DNA of 64,000 nt from Siphlonurus alternatus (GCA_949825025.1 OX463779.1:24038816-24102815); one strand, 5' to 3'; counted from the first letter of the stretch, positions 52,214 to 63,080 are shown. Notes: a model not told the origin generated them from the letters alone. Numbers and translations are program-made.

Positions 52214-55200
52214 CTTGAAGATATGAGCCAGAGTGGGTGTACTGTATACAACAAGGACGAAATCTAATGTTAGATTTTGTCATTGTTGTGTTGTATTTCT
52301 TATTACATGTAATAATTATATATATATTATTATTTCACATTTATGTTGCTATTTTATGTATACTGATGAATGAGTAGAAAATTCTAAACAGTATAAATAT
52401 GTTTATTGATTATGTAGTTAGGAATTTTAGTTATATTGTTATAAAATAACTAAAGATTATAATGTCCTTTTTCATATATATGCATTTTAATGCTTCCTAA
52501 TTAGAAATTACACAGTATTCCTTCACCATGCACCTTGTTCGAGATACGCTGAATATTGAGAGCATAATAATTATGCTAATTTCAGAATCATTCGAAATCG
52601 TTATTATTTAGATTATTATAGATCTAATTAATTAATTCCAATCCTTAACGTTTTTTTTTTTTACCTATCTCAAAAGTTGAGCATTCTTAAAGAAATATAA
52701 AACCACAGACACTTTGAATGAAATTAAATGATAGGAGCGATAAAAATGTTACATGGCCATCAGAAACTGAAATACGATTTAAGTAAGACTGTGTTCTACA
52801 TAATTACAAATTTATATTAAAATAATAATATTTCAAGCAAAGCATTGTTACATTTTCCATTTTATTTTTTTAATTTATTTGTTTATAATAGTTATAAATT
52901 GATCAGAAAATGAGGTTAAAATGTAAACTGAACGTGATATAATTATATGGCGTTTGTGTGTAATTTGTACGTGTGCTTTGTTGGCACAACGAGAGCGCGC
53001 CTCGGCACCAGCCACGGCGGTGCGTGCGCTCTATGGTCCACCGAGGTCACCGCCACTTTCTCTCGATGAAGCTTCCGCAGCTTCCCGCTAGAGGCAGCAC
53101 AATCCAGACAAATACTAGCACTCGTTCTTACGTTATTTAAATGACGTGTAGATTGCTTTAAATATAGGAACATTATTTATATACTAGTATTGCTTGAAAC
53201 TATGAGGATGGTGTGTCGTTAATTTAAATTAAGATATTTTAAAAGTTTTTTATTTATTTTTTTTATATAATATAAGGTATTTAAATGTACAACGTAATGT
53301 TATACTGTGAAATTTCAAGTTGATATTTAAATTTACGATACACGGCCCATTTATTTGAGTATTTCACAAAATATTATCTTATTTTTCTTTAAAGAAAATT
53401 GATAACGGTAAAAATTGCTTACCACACTATAATGTTAAAATTCTTTTATGAATAAATTTGAAATTTGAGTTAGATCTAGCTAAAAACGCAACACGCAGTT
53501 AAATAGTGACTTGGCTTCTAATCATTAAATCATACAAATTGCTTGGTTAGAGCTGTTTAAAAAAAAATTGTGGTCAGTAGATCCAGCAGCAGTCACAGTA
53601 TATTATAAAAATAAATATGGGAAGGTCGAATGAAAAGAACCTGCTATTCAAGAAAAAACACTACTACTCAGTAGCTAAAAGTTCATGAGAGTTAATTTTT
53701 CACAGGTGGAACTCCAGAGACTGTCAAGCTTTTAGGCTCAGCAGATTCGTCATGTTACCGCAACCTCTCATACTGCTGCTGCCAAGGAACGCTCCTCTCC
53801 AAAATGTATGTGACACCATCAACTGCCAACCGCGCAGTTAGCTCCCGAGACAATCTCGCGGCATTTCTGTGACTCTAATCTTACAGTCGTAACACTAAAT
53901 AAAGTTTACAAAAATAATATTAATTGATTTATAGTTTTGTGTGCAATGTAGTTATGAGAAAACTTGGAATTTTTTTACTTTGGTGTAGCCATCATGGGGG
54001 AGGGCGTTGATGTTCCTCCAAATTTCACGTGGAGAAATATATGGACGGTCAACTTTTCTCCACACATCTTCTGCACCTATTCCACTAGACGCTACGACCA
54101 CTGGAATTTAATTCGTACGATTAATTTTTATTAACTAATTTGTTTACTTGTTTGTTTGTTTAGTTCTTCGGCTAAAAATCTGAAGCAGTATTATGAAGTT
54201 CTAATAATTGTATTAAATTATTGCAGTGCAGTGATCATCAATATATAATAAAAAATAGACATTGTTAATAAGAAATTGAATTTTACGTAGGAGCTCAAAG
54301 CTCACATCTCTATAATTGTGTATTATAACTAAAATTTGCATGTTATAAAAATATATGCGTATGAAGAATAACTTCAAACTTTCAATGTTTTTTTGTTTTG
54401 TTTTTAAAGGGTATTTCACTTAATATATAATTATATAATACATTAGTTGACGTGTGAGTCTAACTTAAAAATTAAAGTAAATTAAGATTATTAAAAATTA
54501 TTCACATTTCTATAGGTGATACGAAAAAAAAAAAAAAAAACTTATTTTTAATATGGTATAATACTCTCGCTTTTTTCCCTACCATTGATCAAGGTTATAT
54601 GTGGTCAAGTTACTTTGAATTTTAACTTCAAGTCCAGTTTAAAAATTGCGTATAAAAAATATAAATAAAATGTTAATTGAGTAACTGATAAAGTAAGCTA
54701 TAATTCATATGAAAAATAAAATCACATAAATATATATTATGTCATATATGACGACGTTGTAACGTTATTTAAAAACTACATCTAGGAAATACTTCTTAGT
54801 AACTCGTGGCATCTAGTTTATATTTATGATTAATATTATTACTAAAAGTTTATCATAAATATTAAATGACCAAAATATATCTAAAGTATTTGACGTTATA
54901 TAATTCTATATCATGTAATACCGGTATTATTTACTTGCAAACTTTATAAATGAGTTCATACATAAGAAAGCTTAGCCCACCGCTGAGCGCCCTCTCAGCT
55001 GCTCCGCTAATAAAGTCCGAGTGATCTGCAGCAGGCCAACTTGGTGCGGACGGCCTCTGATGATATTCCTCCTTGTCGAAGGCCGGTCGACAACCCTATA
55101 TGCTGACCGCGTACTTGAGAATTGCGATGGGACCACTGGACGCGCGCACGGTCAAGCAACGTCACCCCACCGTACTCGCTTATATAGTAACATCATCAGC

Positions 55201-56896
55201 TCCCGTCATTAATAAATTTGCAACAATATAAATTTAAACAACTTTTTCTTTTTTTTTTTTACGAGACGTAATATAATTTTATTATCTTTCTTAATCTCGA
55301 CTCTTCTCTTAATTTTCATTAGACCGAACGGTAATATAGTAACATGAGGAGGGAAAAAACAAACAAAACAAACTACTTGGTAATAGAGATGTCGTGATTA
55401 CTGGAAATTCTAATGTAGGTTTCCATGTTTCTTTATTTTTATGAGATAATATTAATTCAGCGTTACTCTAACATTTATGACTATATCATAATATTGTTAT
55501 TAAACCTATAATAAGGTAATACTAACCAGATTTACTTGCTATATAATTTTTATTTAATTTAATAAAGTTGTTCAAATTCAAAACATTACCATACAAAATT
55601 TAGTTAAAATTAAATTAATTTATTTAATTATATACAATGGCTAAAAAGGGTATAATATTCGTGATTTGTGATATAAATACAGAAGGTTGGTAATTACATC
55701 ATTTTATTAACAAAAAAAAGATACATGATACATGAGTTAAAATGGAAATTAAATGTAAAATAAATATATATTTAAAAGAACAAAATATAAAATAAAAATA
55801 TAAAAAAGGTGAATAAAAAGATACGAAACAACAAAAGGATCAAATTCGAACGGGAATGCATCGCATAATAAGAAAGGATGGAGAGAAATCAGTCGCAGTT
55901 CAAGTTAGTTCAATCACATTTTAAAATAATAATTCACGGGCTTGAACAAAGGAAAAGAGCACACAGCGTAAAGAATTGCACATGGAGGTATTTACTTTCA
56001 AAGAAGTTGCTGTGAATGAAAATGTACTGATTATTATTAATTTTTTTATAGGTCGATAACGCCTGTAACTATGCAACTTCTTCACCACCTTAAGTCATCA
56101 CAAACAGGAGACTGCATTGTTTAAATACTTTGTGCGTTCTTTCGACTTCAATTTCACGTATATAAATATAATAACCATGCTAATAAACAAAAACATAAAT
56201 ACATTTAATATTTCTCTTTTTTTTATAATTTACATCCATCAGTTATAGCATAAATATTTGTATCGACTCGACAACAGACTTTGGACATAATGCAAATTTG
56301 TATTTTACTACAGCGATGCATGAAAATTGTACATTTTTTTAATTGATTTTGTGTATGGAGGGATTTTTTTTATAATTATTTTTTTCGGTTTAGTATTTAA
56401 TTATTAATAATTATTAATTATTGTACTATTGTAACTCATGCCAATTTAAACTTAAAATCGTATACAAAAATTACAGTTGTTATATATATTATATATTATA
56501 TTACACCGGTTTGCTATACATATAAACAATATTACTATTTTAAAGGCTCCTTAATATTTTTTTTTCATGGTTTCTAATACTGATAGAATATTATGCATGC
56601 TCTTTCTTATTTACCAGCTAGGGCCAAACTGGTGATAGACTGAGATTCTTTCAAGCTCAGGGCTGTTTTATGTTATAATTATATATATACGATCTTTTTT
56701 ACATTTATATATTTATGGGCATAGCCTTTTTTACACTTAAAACTTTGTTAAGGATATTTGCAGAGTGATTGAAGCAACGTTTAACATATCAGAAGTAACA
56801 TATACTCTAACATGATATCTACCATGTAAATAACATTACAGATCAGGCAGGTAATAAACTGGGTCTGTGATAACATGAAAGTAAAGGTGCATGGTA
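52214..56896. other. Non-coding or possible decayed coding fragments
   Basis: Islands: 52960-53130, 53700-53890 and 53950-54110 (two short peptide-like frames on the minus strand), and 54970-55210. From 55210 to 56896 the DNA is AT-rich with no feature except the motif at 56053. Confidence 0.55.
56053..56095 (-). repeat. Single copy of the AAGTTGCATA-type motif
   Basis: On the minus strand it reads GGTGGTGAAGAAGTTGCATA then GTTACAGGCGTTATCG. It keeps the GGTGAAGAAG and AGGCGTTA blocks. Confidence 0.5.
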
Positions 56897-57058
56897 TTTA
56901 ATTCTTTTCAGGACTATCTCGATAGTAACATATATTATGATACTTATAGTAACATTTAGCTATACACATTAAATTAATATAGCTTTGAAGTAACATCGCG
57001 GTCGGGTTTTTCTGAATTATGATCACTCTGCAATGGGGGTCGGGAAGGTCACATGGAC
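56897..57058 (-). other. Candidate 3' UTR with a possible ATTAAA poly(A) signal
   Basis: Downstream of the TAG stop the minus strand becomes AT-rich. The nearest poly(A)-signal variant, ATTAAA, is at 56902-56897, about 160 nt after the stop. A canonical AATAAA is not seen on this strand until 55708-55703. The true cleavage site cannot be placed from sequence alone. Confidence 0.3.
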
Positions 57059-57201
57059 CTAGGCGCGGTCGGGGGAGGCGCCTCGTTTGGTTTCGGCGCC
57101 AGCCATGACCGAGGACTGCGGAGGGGCACCACAATTCTCCTCCTCGTCAGCGCGGGCCTCAGCGGCGCCCTCCAACTCGCTTTCCTCCAACAACGGCACA
57201 C
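57059..57201 (-). CDS. Terminal coding exon of the same unrecognised gene, with stop codon
   Basis: The acceptor on the minus strand reads CGTTGTTTTCAG. The exon completes the Gly codon left open by the upstream exon, encodes 46 more residues and ends at TAG (57061-57059). The peptide begins VPLLEESELEGAAEARADEE and ends KRGASPDRA. It is acidic in its first half (a run of Glu/Asp near residues 5-21), contains Cys and Pro-Pro-Gln, and has a short basic patch before the stop. GC content falls sharply right after the stop. The phase agreement and the G/C third-position bias make a real exon much more likely than chance. No domain or PDZ-type terminus is recognisable. The opposite-frame reading over the same bases lacks the splice support. 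Function is unknown. Confidence 0.8.
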
Positions 57202-57290
57202 CTGAAAACAACGACACGTGATTTCACATCCTATGAGTCCCAATAGTCCTATTCTCATCTACTACCCTTCCCTATAATAGCAGCAAATTT

Positions 57291-57319
57291 AGGGCGCATC
57301 ATTTTATATTATGCGCCCT
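57291..57319. repeat. GC-rich hairpin near the 3' splice site
   Basis: The arms AGGGCGCAT and ATGCGCCCT are perfect inverted repeats around an 11-nt AT loop. On the minus strand the hairpin ends about 90 nt before the acceptor at 57202. It is followed (plus direction) by TATATAAG on the minus strand (57328-57321) and a CCAAGATGGCCGC segment like a YY1/Pho site. It may influence splicing or be an internal promoter element; both ideas are inference. Confidence 0.5.
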
Positions 57320-57621
57320 TCTTATATAGCGGCCATCTTGGAGGGGAGGGCTCATTTAATGACCCTAAGTAGACGAGAAATAGTATTGTGAGTCCTCTGA
57401 ATCCCTACAGTCTCTTACACTATTATGTTTTCGTCATGTTTGTTACATGTCCTCGGTCAAAATGGTTGACAGTTTGCAACACAGGATCTAACTGGCCTCA
57501 CACGAGTCGAATCTTCGAAGTATCGCCGACCATAATCTAAATTAATATGACGGCCAGTGTACACTTTCTTTAACTTAAATATTAACACCAATGGCCTGTG
57601 TTTTACCTGTGATGTTAAAAT

Positions 57622-58014
57622 TTAAGGTAGAGATAACGTCGAACAGCTGTTCGACGTAATCCCCTTTGATTAACATGTAAACCTTAGCAAATTGACAAAA
57701 ATTCTGAAATTTTTTTGAGAGGCAGATATTAGTGCCTAAAAGCCATAGCAAAAGTTTCAAAAACATTTAACGAGACGATTTTTTTAAATTAATTTTTTAG
57801 TTTGGCTCTCCATGGGAAAGCCCCATGCTGAAAATTAAAAAAATTAATTAAAAAAAATCAGCTCGTTAAATTGTTTTGAAATTTTTTCTATGGCTTTTAG
57901 GCACTAATATCTGCCTCTCAAAAAAATTTCAGAATTTTTGTCAATTTGCTAAGGTTTACATGTTAATCAAAGGCCATTACGTCGATCAGCTGTTCGGCGT
58001 TATCTCTACCTTAA
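57622..58014. mobile_element. TTAA-flanked foldback MITE, copy B (393 bp), in the intron
   Basis: The left end is TTAA then GGTAGAGATAACG and the right end is its exact reverse complement before TTAA. Each terminus carries a further nested palindrome: CGTCGAACAGCTGTTCGACG on the left and a diverged version on the right. The two arms are near-identical inverted copies, so the same peptide-like translation appears on opposite strands (57766-57575 and 57876-58193). These translations are artefacts, not genes. It is inserted in the last intron, about 420 bp before the 3' splice site. Confidence 0.85.
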
Positions 58015-59986
58015 GGAAAGTGTATTTCTACATTACAGTCAGAGTAGCGTTATCGTCGTGGTCCCGACACAGGGATACGCTACAATTTACATCAAGTAAT
58101 TTTCATATAAGAATTCGATTTTATTTTAAACTATATGCACGCAAAAAATTTAAAGTAAAATTAATATTTAAATTTCTAAACATTGAACAATAAATAAAAA
58201 GTTTTTATTTTTGACTCTATATATACATAATATGTAGAAAATACTCGGTATAGAGCAGGAAGGGCAAAGAAACTAAAAAAAGAGAATGAAAAGATCAAGA
58301 AAACAAAATGAAATCACCATTATTAAAACTTGACAATAGTCCGATTTTCGATTGCATGTTATCAGAATCTGATGTATTATAGTGACAATAAAGAGACTCA
58401 TATAAATTATATAAAGCCTCGATTTAGAATATAATTTAAGTGTTAAGCCACGCCCACTTAAAAGAATTGTACCAACTTTATGTGTACATACATAACATTT
58501 GATTGTATTAGAATTATAAATAAAACATTTTAATTTGACACACAGCATGAGAATTAAAAAAAAAATCACGTAAAAGAATATATGTAAATAATAAAACGTT
58601 AAAAATGACACTAAAAATATTCACGCTGAGAGGGTCAACAGTAACGATGTATTCAAATTTACATCAAACTCCCTGTTGCTCGAATATTTGTTTATATTTA
58701 ACGAAAAGTTAGTAAATATTTTCTATATTCACTCTATTAGAAATGATTTATGTTTCATTTCCACATTGTTGGAAATCCTTGGCAATTAATGAACATTGTG
58801 ACATAATTATAAAGATTTACCTGTCATTTATATAAAAAAAAATATTGTGACCAAAGCAAAATCATAAATTGCTATCAAGAAGAGAAAAAATTAAAATAGA
58901 GAATTTCTACTGGGCGGTCTGTGAATGAAGTATAAATTTTCTCGAGTCGCACTAACGAGAGATTTTACTGCCGTAAAGCCGTCAGCGAGTAAACAAACAA
59001 AAATTCGAGTCTATGTCCAGTGGTGGTGATGCCTGACGCGGTTGGCGGCCCCAGCTTGCACGCAGACACCGTCGCAGTTTACCGTATTACTGCCAACGTA
59101 GCAGTCTTATCACAGTCGACAAGAATCTGGCTTGACCAATCAGCTGTTCACCACTATCTTGCCAAACTTAATTGTTACGAGATAGCTGATATGAGTTCGC
59201 TTTTAACATACAAGAGCATCAGCGGTCTGTGGCGGCAACAAGCGCCGGTCTCAACGGGAGGGGGTCCGAATTAATGTGCAGGATATTTATCGCAACCCAC
59301 ATCTCAACAAACCAAGCTAAAATCAATTAGGAAAAAAAAAAAAAAAAAAAAAAAATCCAGAGATAGAAAGAAAATTTTCAAACTATATGCTGCAGGATAT
59401 AACCACCTACCTAGTTTACAAAAATTTGAATATTTCATTGGAAAAAGAAAATATATGTTTCAAATTTTATATTATGTGATATGCCTTTAATTCTGTATAG
59501 TGTATACATACAAGACAAGTATAGAAGGGTTTAATAATATTAGTTTTATTTTATTTTATAATATTAATTTTACAGTAGATTAAAAAATAAAAAAATAAAA
59601 TATATCTCATTTTTCAGCTTGCTGATATAGTAATAATTCCAACACGTTGATAGAGTGATAAAATTTAACTCGCATGGCATTTTTTATGTACTAAATTAAT
59701 GAAATAAGATAGTTTTAAACAAAAAATACCACACGCAGAGAGCAATAAAATTGCATTTTTTATTTTTCTTTTACTTCATTAAGGTTTCTCTCAAATTGTT
59801 AGATTCCTAGCACACATAAAAATACTGAATTTGTACGTGCGTTGAAATCCCTATGTTAATACTGTCTACATAAAAAAATGAGTACGATCATTTCAGGGAA
59901 TTAAATTTTTTTGTGAAACTAACTGGAGTAACCTGATTTATCAAATGGCGGCTTACGATATTAAAATTTACTTTAGTGGATCTCCA

Positions 59987-59989
<3 letters not shown>

Positions 59990-60073
<84 letters not shown>
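59990..60073 (+). repeat. (GA)n microsatellite in the intron
   Basis: 84 bp of uninterrupted GA followed by an A-run. On the transcribed (minus) strand this is a CT-rich pyrimidine tract. Confidence 0.97.
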
Positions 60074-60077
<4 letters not shown>

Positions 60078-60907
60078 AAAGGTGCTCAAATAACAAATAA
60101 AATATAAAATTAATAAGCATCAGAAAGAATCTCAGCATTTGACCTTTGACAAAATCATTACTTTGGAGACAGCTACCAGTTTTAATTAAATAACTAAACT
60201 AATTTATTGCTCTATGTTTAACACACTTAACGTTAGTTAACTTGAACGAAGTCATATAGGAACGTTGGATTTGGCAAGAGAGAAGAATTATTACCATGCA
60301 GCAGGAGAGAACAGCTGCTGTCGTTTATCGGAAAAAACGAATGAATTTTACTCACTTACGACACTCCAGCCTGGTGGGGAAACGGCACGTGTGGAAGACT
60401 TAGGCTCATTATAAACGAGAATTTACTTATACTGCTCTGTAGGAGGGGCGAATATGCTTTCAAATTCTATTGAGACTGAATGGAAATCGGGAGCGGTTAA
60501 AACTACTTGAGACAACCAAGTTCTTAACTCCAGCAATAATTTTTATATTAAGTGGTCATATTTTCACACACTTCTTATACATGTACTGTATATTATACAC
60601 TAAAAAATGCTTAATACCTATACGTAAATTGTGTTAAACGTGATAAGCATTAATTATAGCATGAAGAGCCGGGAATGGGAAGAGTTACCCACCGAAAAAT
60701 CAGTCCCATGCTCACAGCATACAAATTACATTGCAAGTGGGTTGATCTCTTTTGCCATCTTTCCACCCCATTCTTATGAAAAATTGTTTCTACCTTTGCC
60801 ACTAGGCTCGTAAGGACTATAAATATATGTAGTCAACACAAAGACAATGAAAAGAAGGAACATTTTTTTTTTCTCCTGTAGAAGTGTTGTACTGATTTGA
60901 AACTCAC

Positions 60908-61155
60908 CCTCAGTGTTGAGCACGGAGCTGGTGTCAAAGGAGGCGAGTGAGCCGCAGATGGCCCTGCAGGACGCGGTCTGCGAGGAGCATGCACTGCCAG
61001 GTCCTCCTGAAGTCATCGAGGATGCGTGCGAGCTCACGGTGTCCAGCGTGACCGTGGTAGAGCCGTCACTGCCAGCAGCAACCGTGTCCGTCGAGCCCAT
61101 CGAGTCTCCTCCACCGCCCACCGCGTAGCTGCGCAGGCTGGCCGAGTGGGACGTG
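60908..61155 (-). CDS. Penultimate coding exon of an unrecognised Ser/Thr/Gly-rich protein
   Basis: This GC-rich exon sits in AT-rich DNA. On the minus strand the acceptor reads TGATTCGTGTTGCAG and the exon starts with the third base of a split Ser codon. It then runs 82 complete codons with strongly G/C third positions and ends with the first base of a Gly codon just before GTGAGTT, a near-consensus donor. The peptide starts TSHSASLRSYAVGGGG, has SMGSTDTVAAGSDGSTTVTL in the middle and ends SFDTSSVLNTE. It is rich in Ser, Thr, Gly and Ala and has four Cys (in SACSS, ASCRA and ICG). It has no membrane segment or known domain and looks like a disordered tail rich in possible phosphorylation sites. 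Its 3' phase matches the exon at 57201-57059 exactly. What is seen: splice signals, codon bias and phase. What is inferred: that it is the C-terminal part of a larger cytoplasmic or nuclear protein. I cannot name the family. Confidence 0.8.
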
Positions 61156-61251
61156 CTGCAACACGAATCATTGACTGACAACGTGTTCTGTTTTAAACTG
61201 AGCAGGTGAAATTATAATGAAATGTAGGAAATATTCTAAGCGTTGATGAAA

Positions 61252-61400
61252 TGAAATTGACCTCTTGTATCAAAATGTATTGTTTATGTCTTGACCCAGG
61301 TAATAATAATAATTGTAGTCTCAGTATGACTGTGGTAATCAGGTTATAAATCATAAAACAAAAGATAGAGAAATAAAATTAGAATGGAGAAAACAATGCA
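61252..61400 (+). repeat. Diverged direct repeat, left copy
   Basis: It starts GAAATTGACCTCTTGTAT, has ATCAGGT in the middle and ends AGAAATAAAATTAGAATG. The same order of motifs appears at 62942-63080, about 1.69 kb away. The copy begins about 100 bp upstream (transcript sense) of the exon at 61155, within the presumed upstream intron. Confidence 0.5.
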
Positions 61401-62127
61401 ATTATGAAGTCAAAGGATAACAGAATAATATATTAAAAATATCTAGCTTATAAATGATAAAAAACGGTTGATAGAGGTTTAAAATAATATTTGTTCGATT
61501 CTGCACTGCTCTTGTTTATATTTTACTTGAATATAAATTTTTGAATCATTCTGGTGTAAGGAGCAATTTCATATTCTTACGAATTAAAAATGGGGAAATA
61601 ACAAAACACCTGCAGGCTATTCGTTAGCTCGATTGATGAATGTAGCTCACAAGTCAGTGATGGAGGATTCCTAAGATCGGGTTTGGAGCTATTTTCTTAA
61701 CAAAATAGAAGCAATTTCTATGCAATCAGATAGTTTTATGTTCACGTTAAATTTTATTCCTACATGGTTCTAAAAATTCGTAGTAGATCACTATTGATAT
61801 TTTATGACTTAATTAAAAATGTCTGGATTCTTTTTTTCAGGTGTATCAAATTTTATTTATTAACAGAGTTTGATTACTAACTCAAGATAATATACTCGTA
61901 TGCATATTATGTTGATGGCGTTACAGATACAGTTTTTAGACAAATATGCATGTGTACTTTCGTTGTATATATATTATTTAAATAATTAATTTAATTTCTT
62001 TACATTGATACGCTATACAATTGAGTTACATAATCTTGACAATGTAATAATTTTAATTTATTCAAGTACACAAATGTTTACAACTGTATCTTCTCCTATA
62101 ACTGAATATGTACTTAAGACATTTCTA

Positions 62128-62418
62128 CTATATATACTTCTCTATATATATTAATTTACAACGCACTCCATTTGAATTCCACTTCTGAGAATCAACATCA
62201 TGATAACACCCAACGTCAATGTATCTAATTTGTATTAAATAAAATAAATAATAATCTTTTGTATACTCTTGTCCAATTAGATGTTTTGAAACGTCACGAG
62301 GAATATGATACGTGAGATGTAATTGAACTTTCATATATAAAGTTTTACATACAAGCTCACCATCATATTTGTATGTCCTCTTTAATACTTGGCTAGCAAT
62401 ATATGGCAAGATATTCAT
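62128..62418 (-). CDS. 96-codon ORF in AT-rich DNA (doubtful)
   Basis: This true ATG start is followed by 96 codons without strong low-complexity bias. The start is MNILPYIASQVLKRTYKYDG; later segments include KTLYMKVQLHLTYHIPRDVS and GCYHDVDSQKWNSNGV. At this base composition a few frames of this length are expected by chance in 64 kb. It could be a fragment of a mobile-element gene or nothing. It lies upstream of the recognised exon at 61155, inside that gene's presumed intron. Confidence 0.12.
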   Translation of the reverse strand: MNILPYIASQVLKRTYKYDGELVCKTLYMKVQLHLTYHIPRDVSKHLIGQEYTKDYYLFYLIQIRYIDVGCYHDVDSQKWNSNGVRCKLIYIEKYI

Positions 62419-62537
62419 CTATCAAATTGGTGTTCAGGCTGGCCAGTAGTAGCCGGGGGCAGACGAGAAGGCACCACCTGATCAGCTCGTATTGACGAGC
62501 CTTGCCGCCCCCGGCCGCCCCCTCTTGCACGCGGCAT
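62415..62537 (-). CDS. Small RGG-like ORF overlapping the next ORF by ATGA (doubtful)
   Basis: This 40-codon ATG-started frame begins MPRARGGGRGRQGSS and ends EHQFDR. The glycine/arginine-rich start resembles RGG tails. Its stop overlaps the ATG of the 96-codon frame at 62418-62128 as ATGA. The GC-rich island (62420-62540) makes open frames easy to obtain by chance, and no splice signals or family similarity support it. Confidence 0.12.
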   Translation of the reverse strand: MPRARGGGRGRQGSSIRADQVVPSRLPPATTGQPEHQFDR

Positions 62538-62941
62538 CTTTTACTATAGTAAGGTAATGCGCACACTGCTCAAGTGGTGTCTGATTGATACAAGAAGACT
62601 ATCCTAAAGGCAAACTGATGAGGAAATAGATTTCTCCAACCCGATGTTGAATAAAAGAGCTTGGGCATGGTAATTTTGCACCTCTCTCCCCCAGGCAGCA
62701 TTGAGGTGTGAATAACGAGGCAACACACAAGCTAAGATTGCAGAGATGAGACGGGCGGTCCTCCAAGGAGGCGCAGGTGCGTGTGCCGCCGCGGGTCACT
62801 GAACCCCAATAAATACGACCCCACGTACCCTAACACGATCACATTAAGATTATAATACATACAGCACACATGTTAAATTGTATATAATATAAATGTATAT
62901 ATTAAAAAAAAATCCACACCTCGATATTGTGAAATTTATAT

Positions 62942-63080
62942 TGAAATTGACCTCTTGTATTGTCCATGTAATGAGAATTATACATTCCCAAGTAAGTTTT
63001 ATGATGATGACATGATGACTATCAGGTCATCCCTCATAAAATAAAGATGAAGAAATCAAATTAGAATGTAAAATAAGTTA
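62942..63080 (+). repeat. Diverged direct repeat, right copy
   Basis: It shares GAAATTGACCTCTTGTAT, TATCAGGTCA, a CATAAAATAAAGATGAAG-like part and AAATCAAATTAGAATG with 61252-61400 in the same order and orientation. The flanking DNA differs. It is either a segmental duplication or two copies of an unidentified dispersed repeat. Confidence 0.5.

Larger units (their letters stand above)
57202..60907 (-). other. Intron between the two recognised exons
   Basis: This is a 3706-bp GT-AG intron. It holds one complete TTAA-flanked foldback MITE (57622-58014), a GC-rich hairpin (57291-57319) about 90-120 nt before the 3' splice site, a moderately GC-rich island at about 58980-59275, a 24-A homopolymer (59332-59355), an 84-bp (GA)n array (59990-60073) and an island at 60240-60530. 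That last island contains an acceptor-like and donor-like pair only 11 nt apart. The remaining stretches are AT-rich with nothing recognisable. Confidence 0.75.

Noticed and set aside
55051..55080. CTGATGA followed by CGAAGG, recalling a hammerhead ribozyme core
   Set aside because: The GAAA box and the stem II/III arrangement are missing. Other CTGATGA hits (45036, 52364, 62615) fail in the same way.
57549..57559. GACGGCCAGTG, identical to part of the M13 forward primer site
   Set aside because: Only 11 bases match, no other vector sequence is near, and the surroundings continue as normal genomic DNA; most likely chance.
57575..58193. Near-identical peptides on opposite strands
   Set aside because: They come from the inverted arms of the foldback MITE, not from genes.
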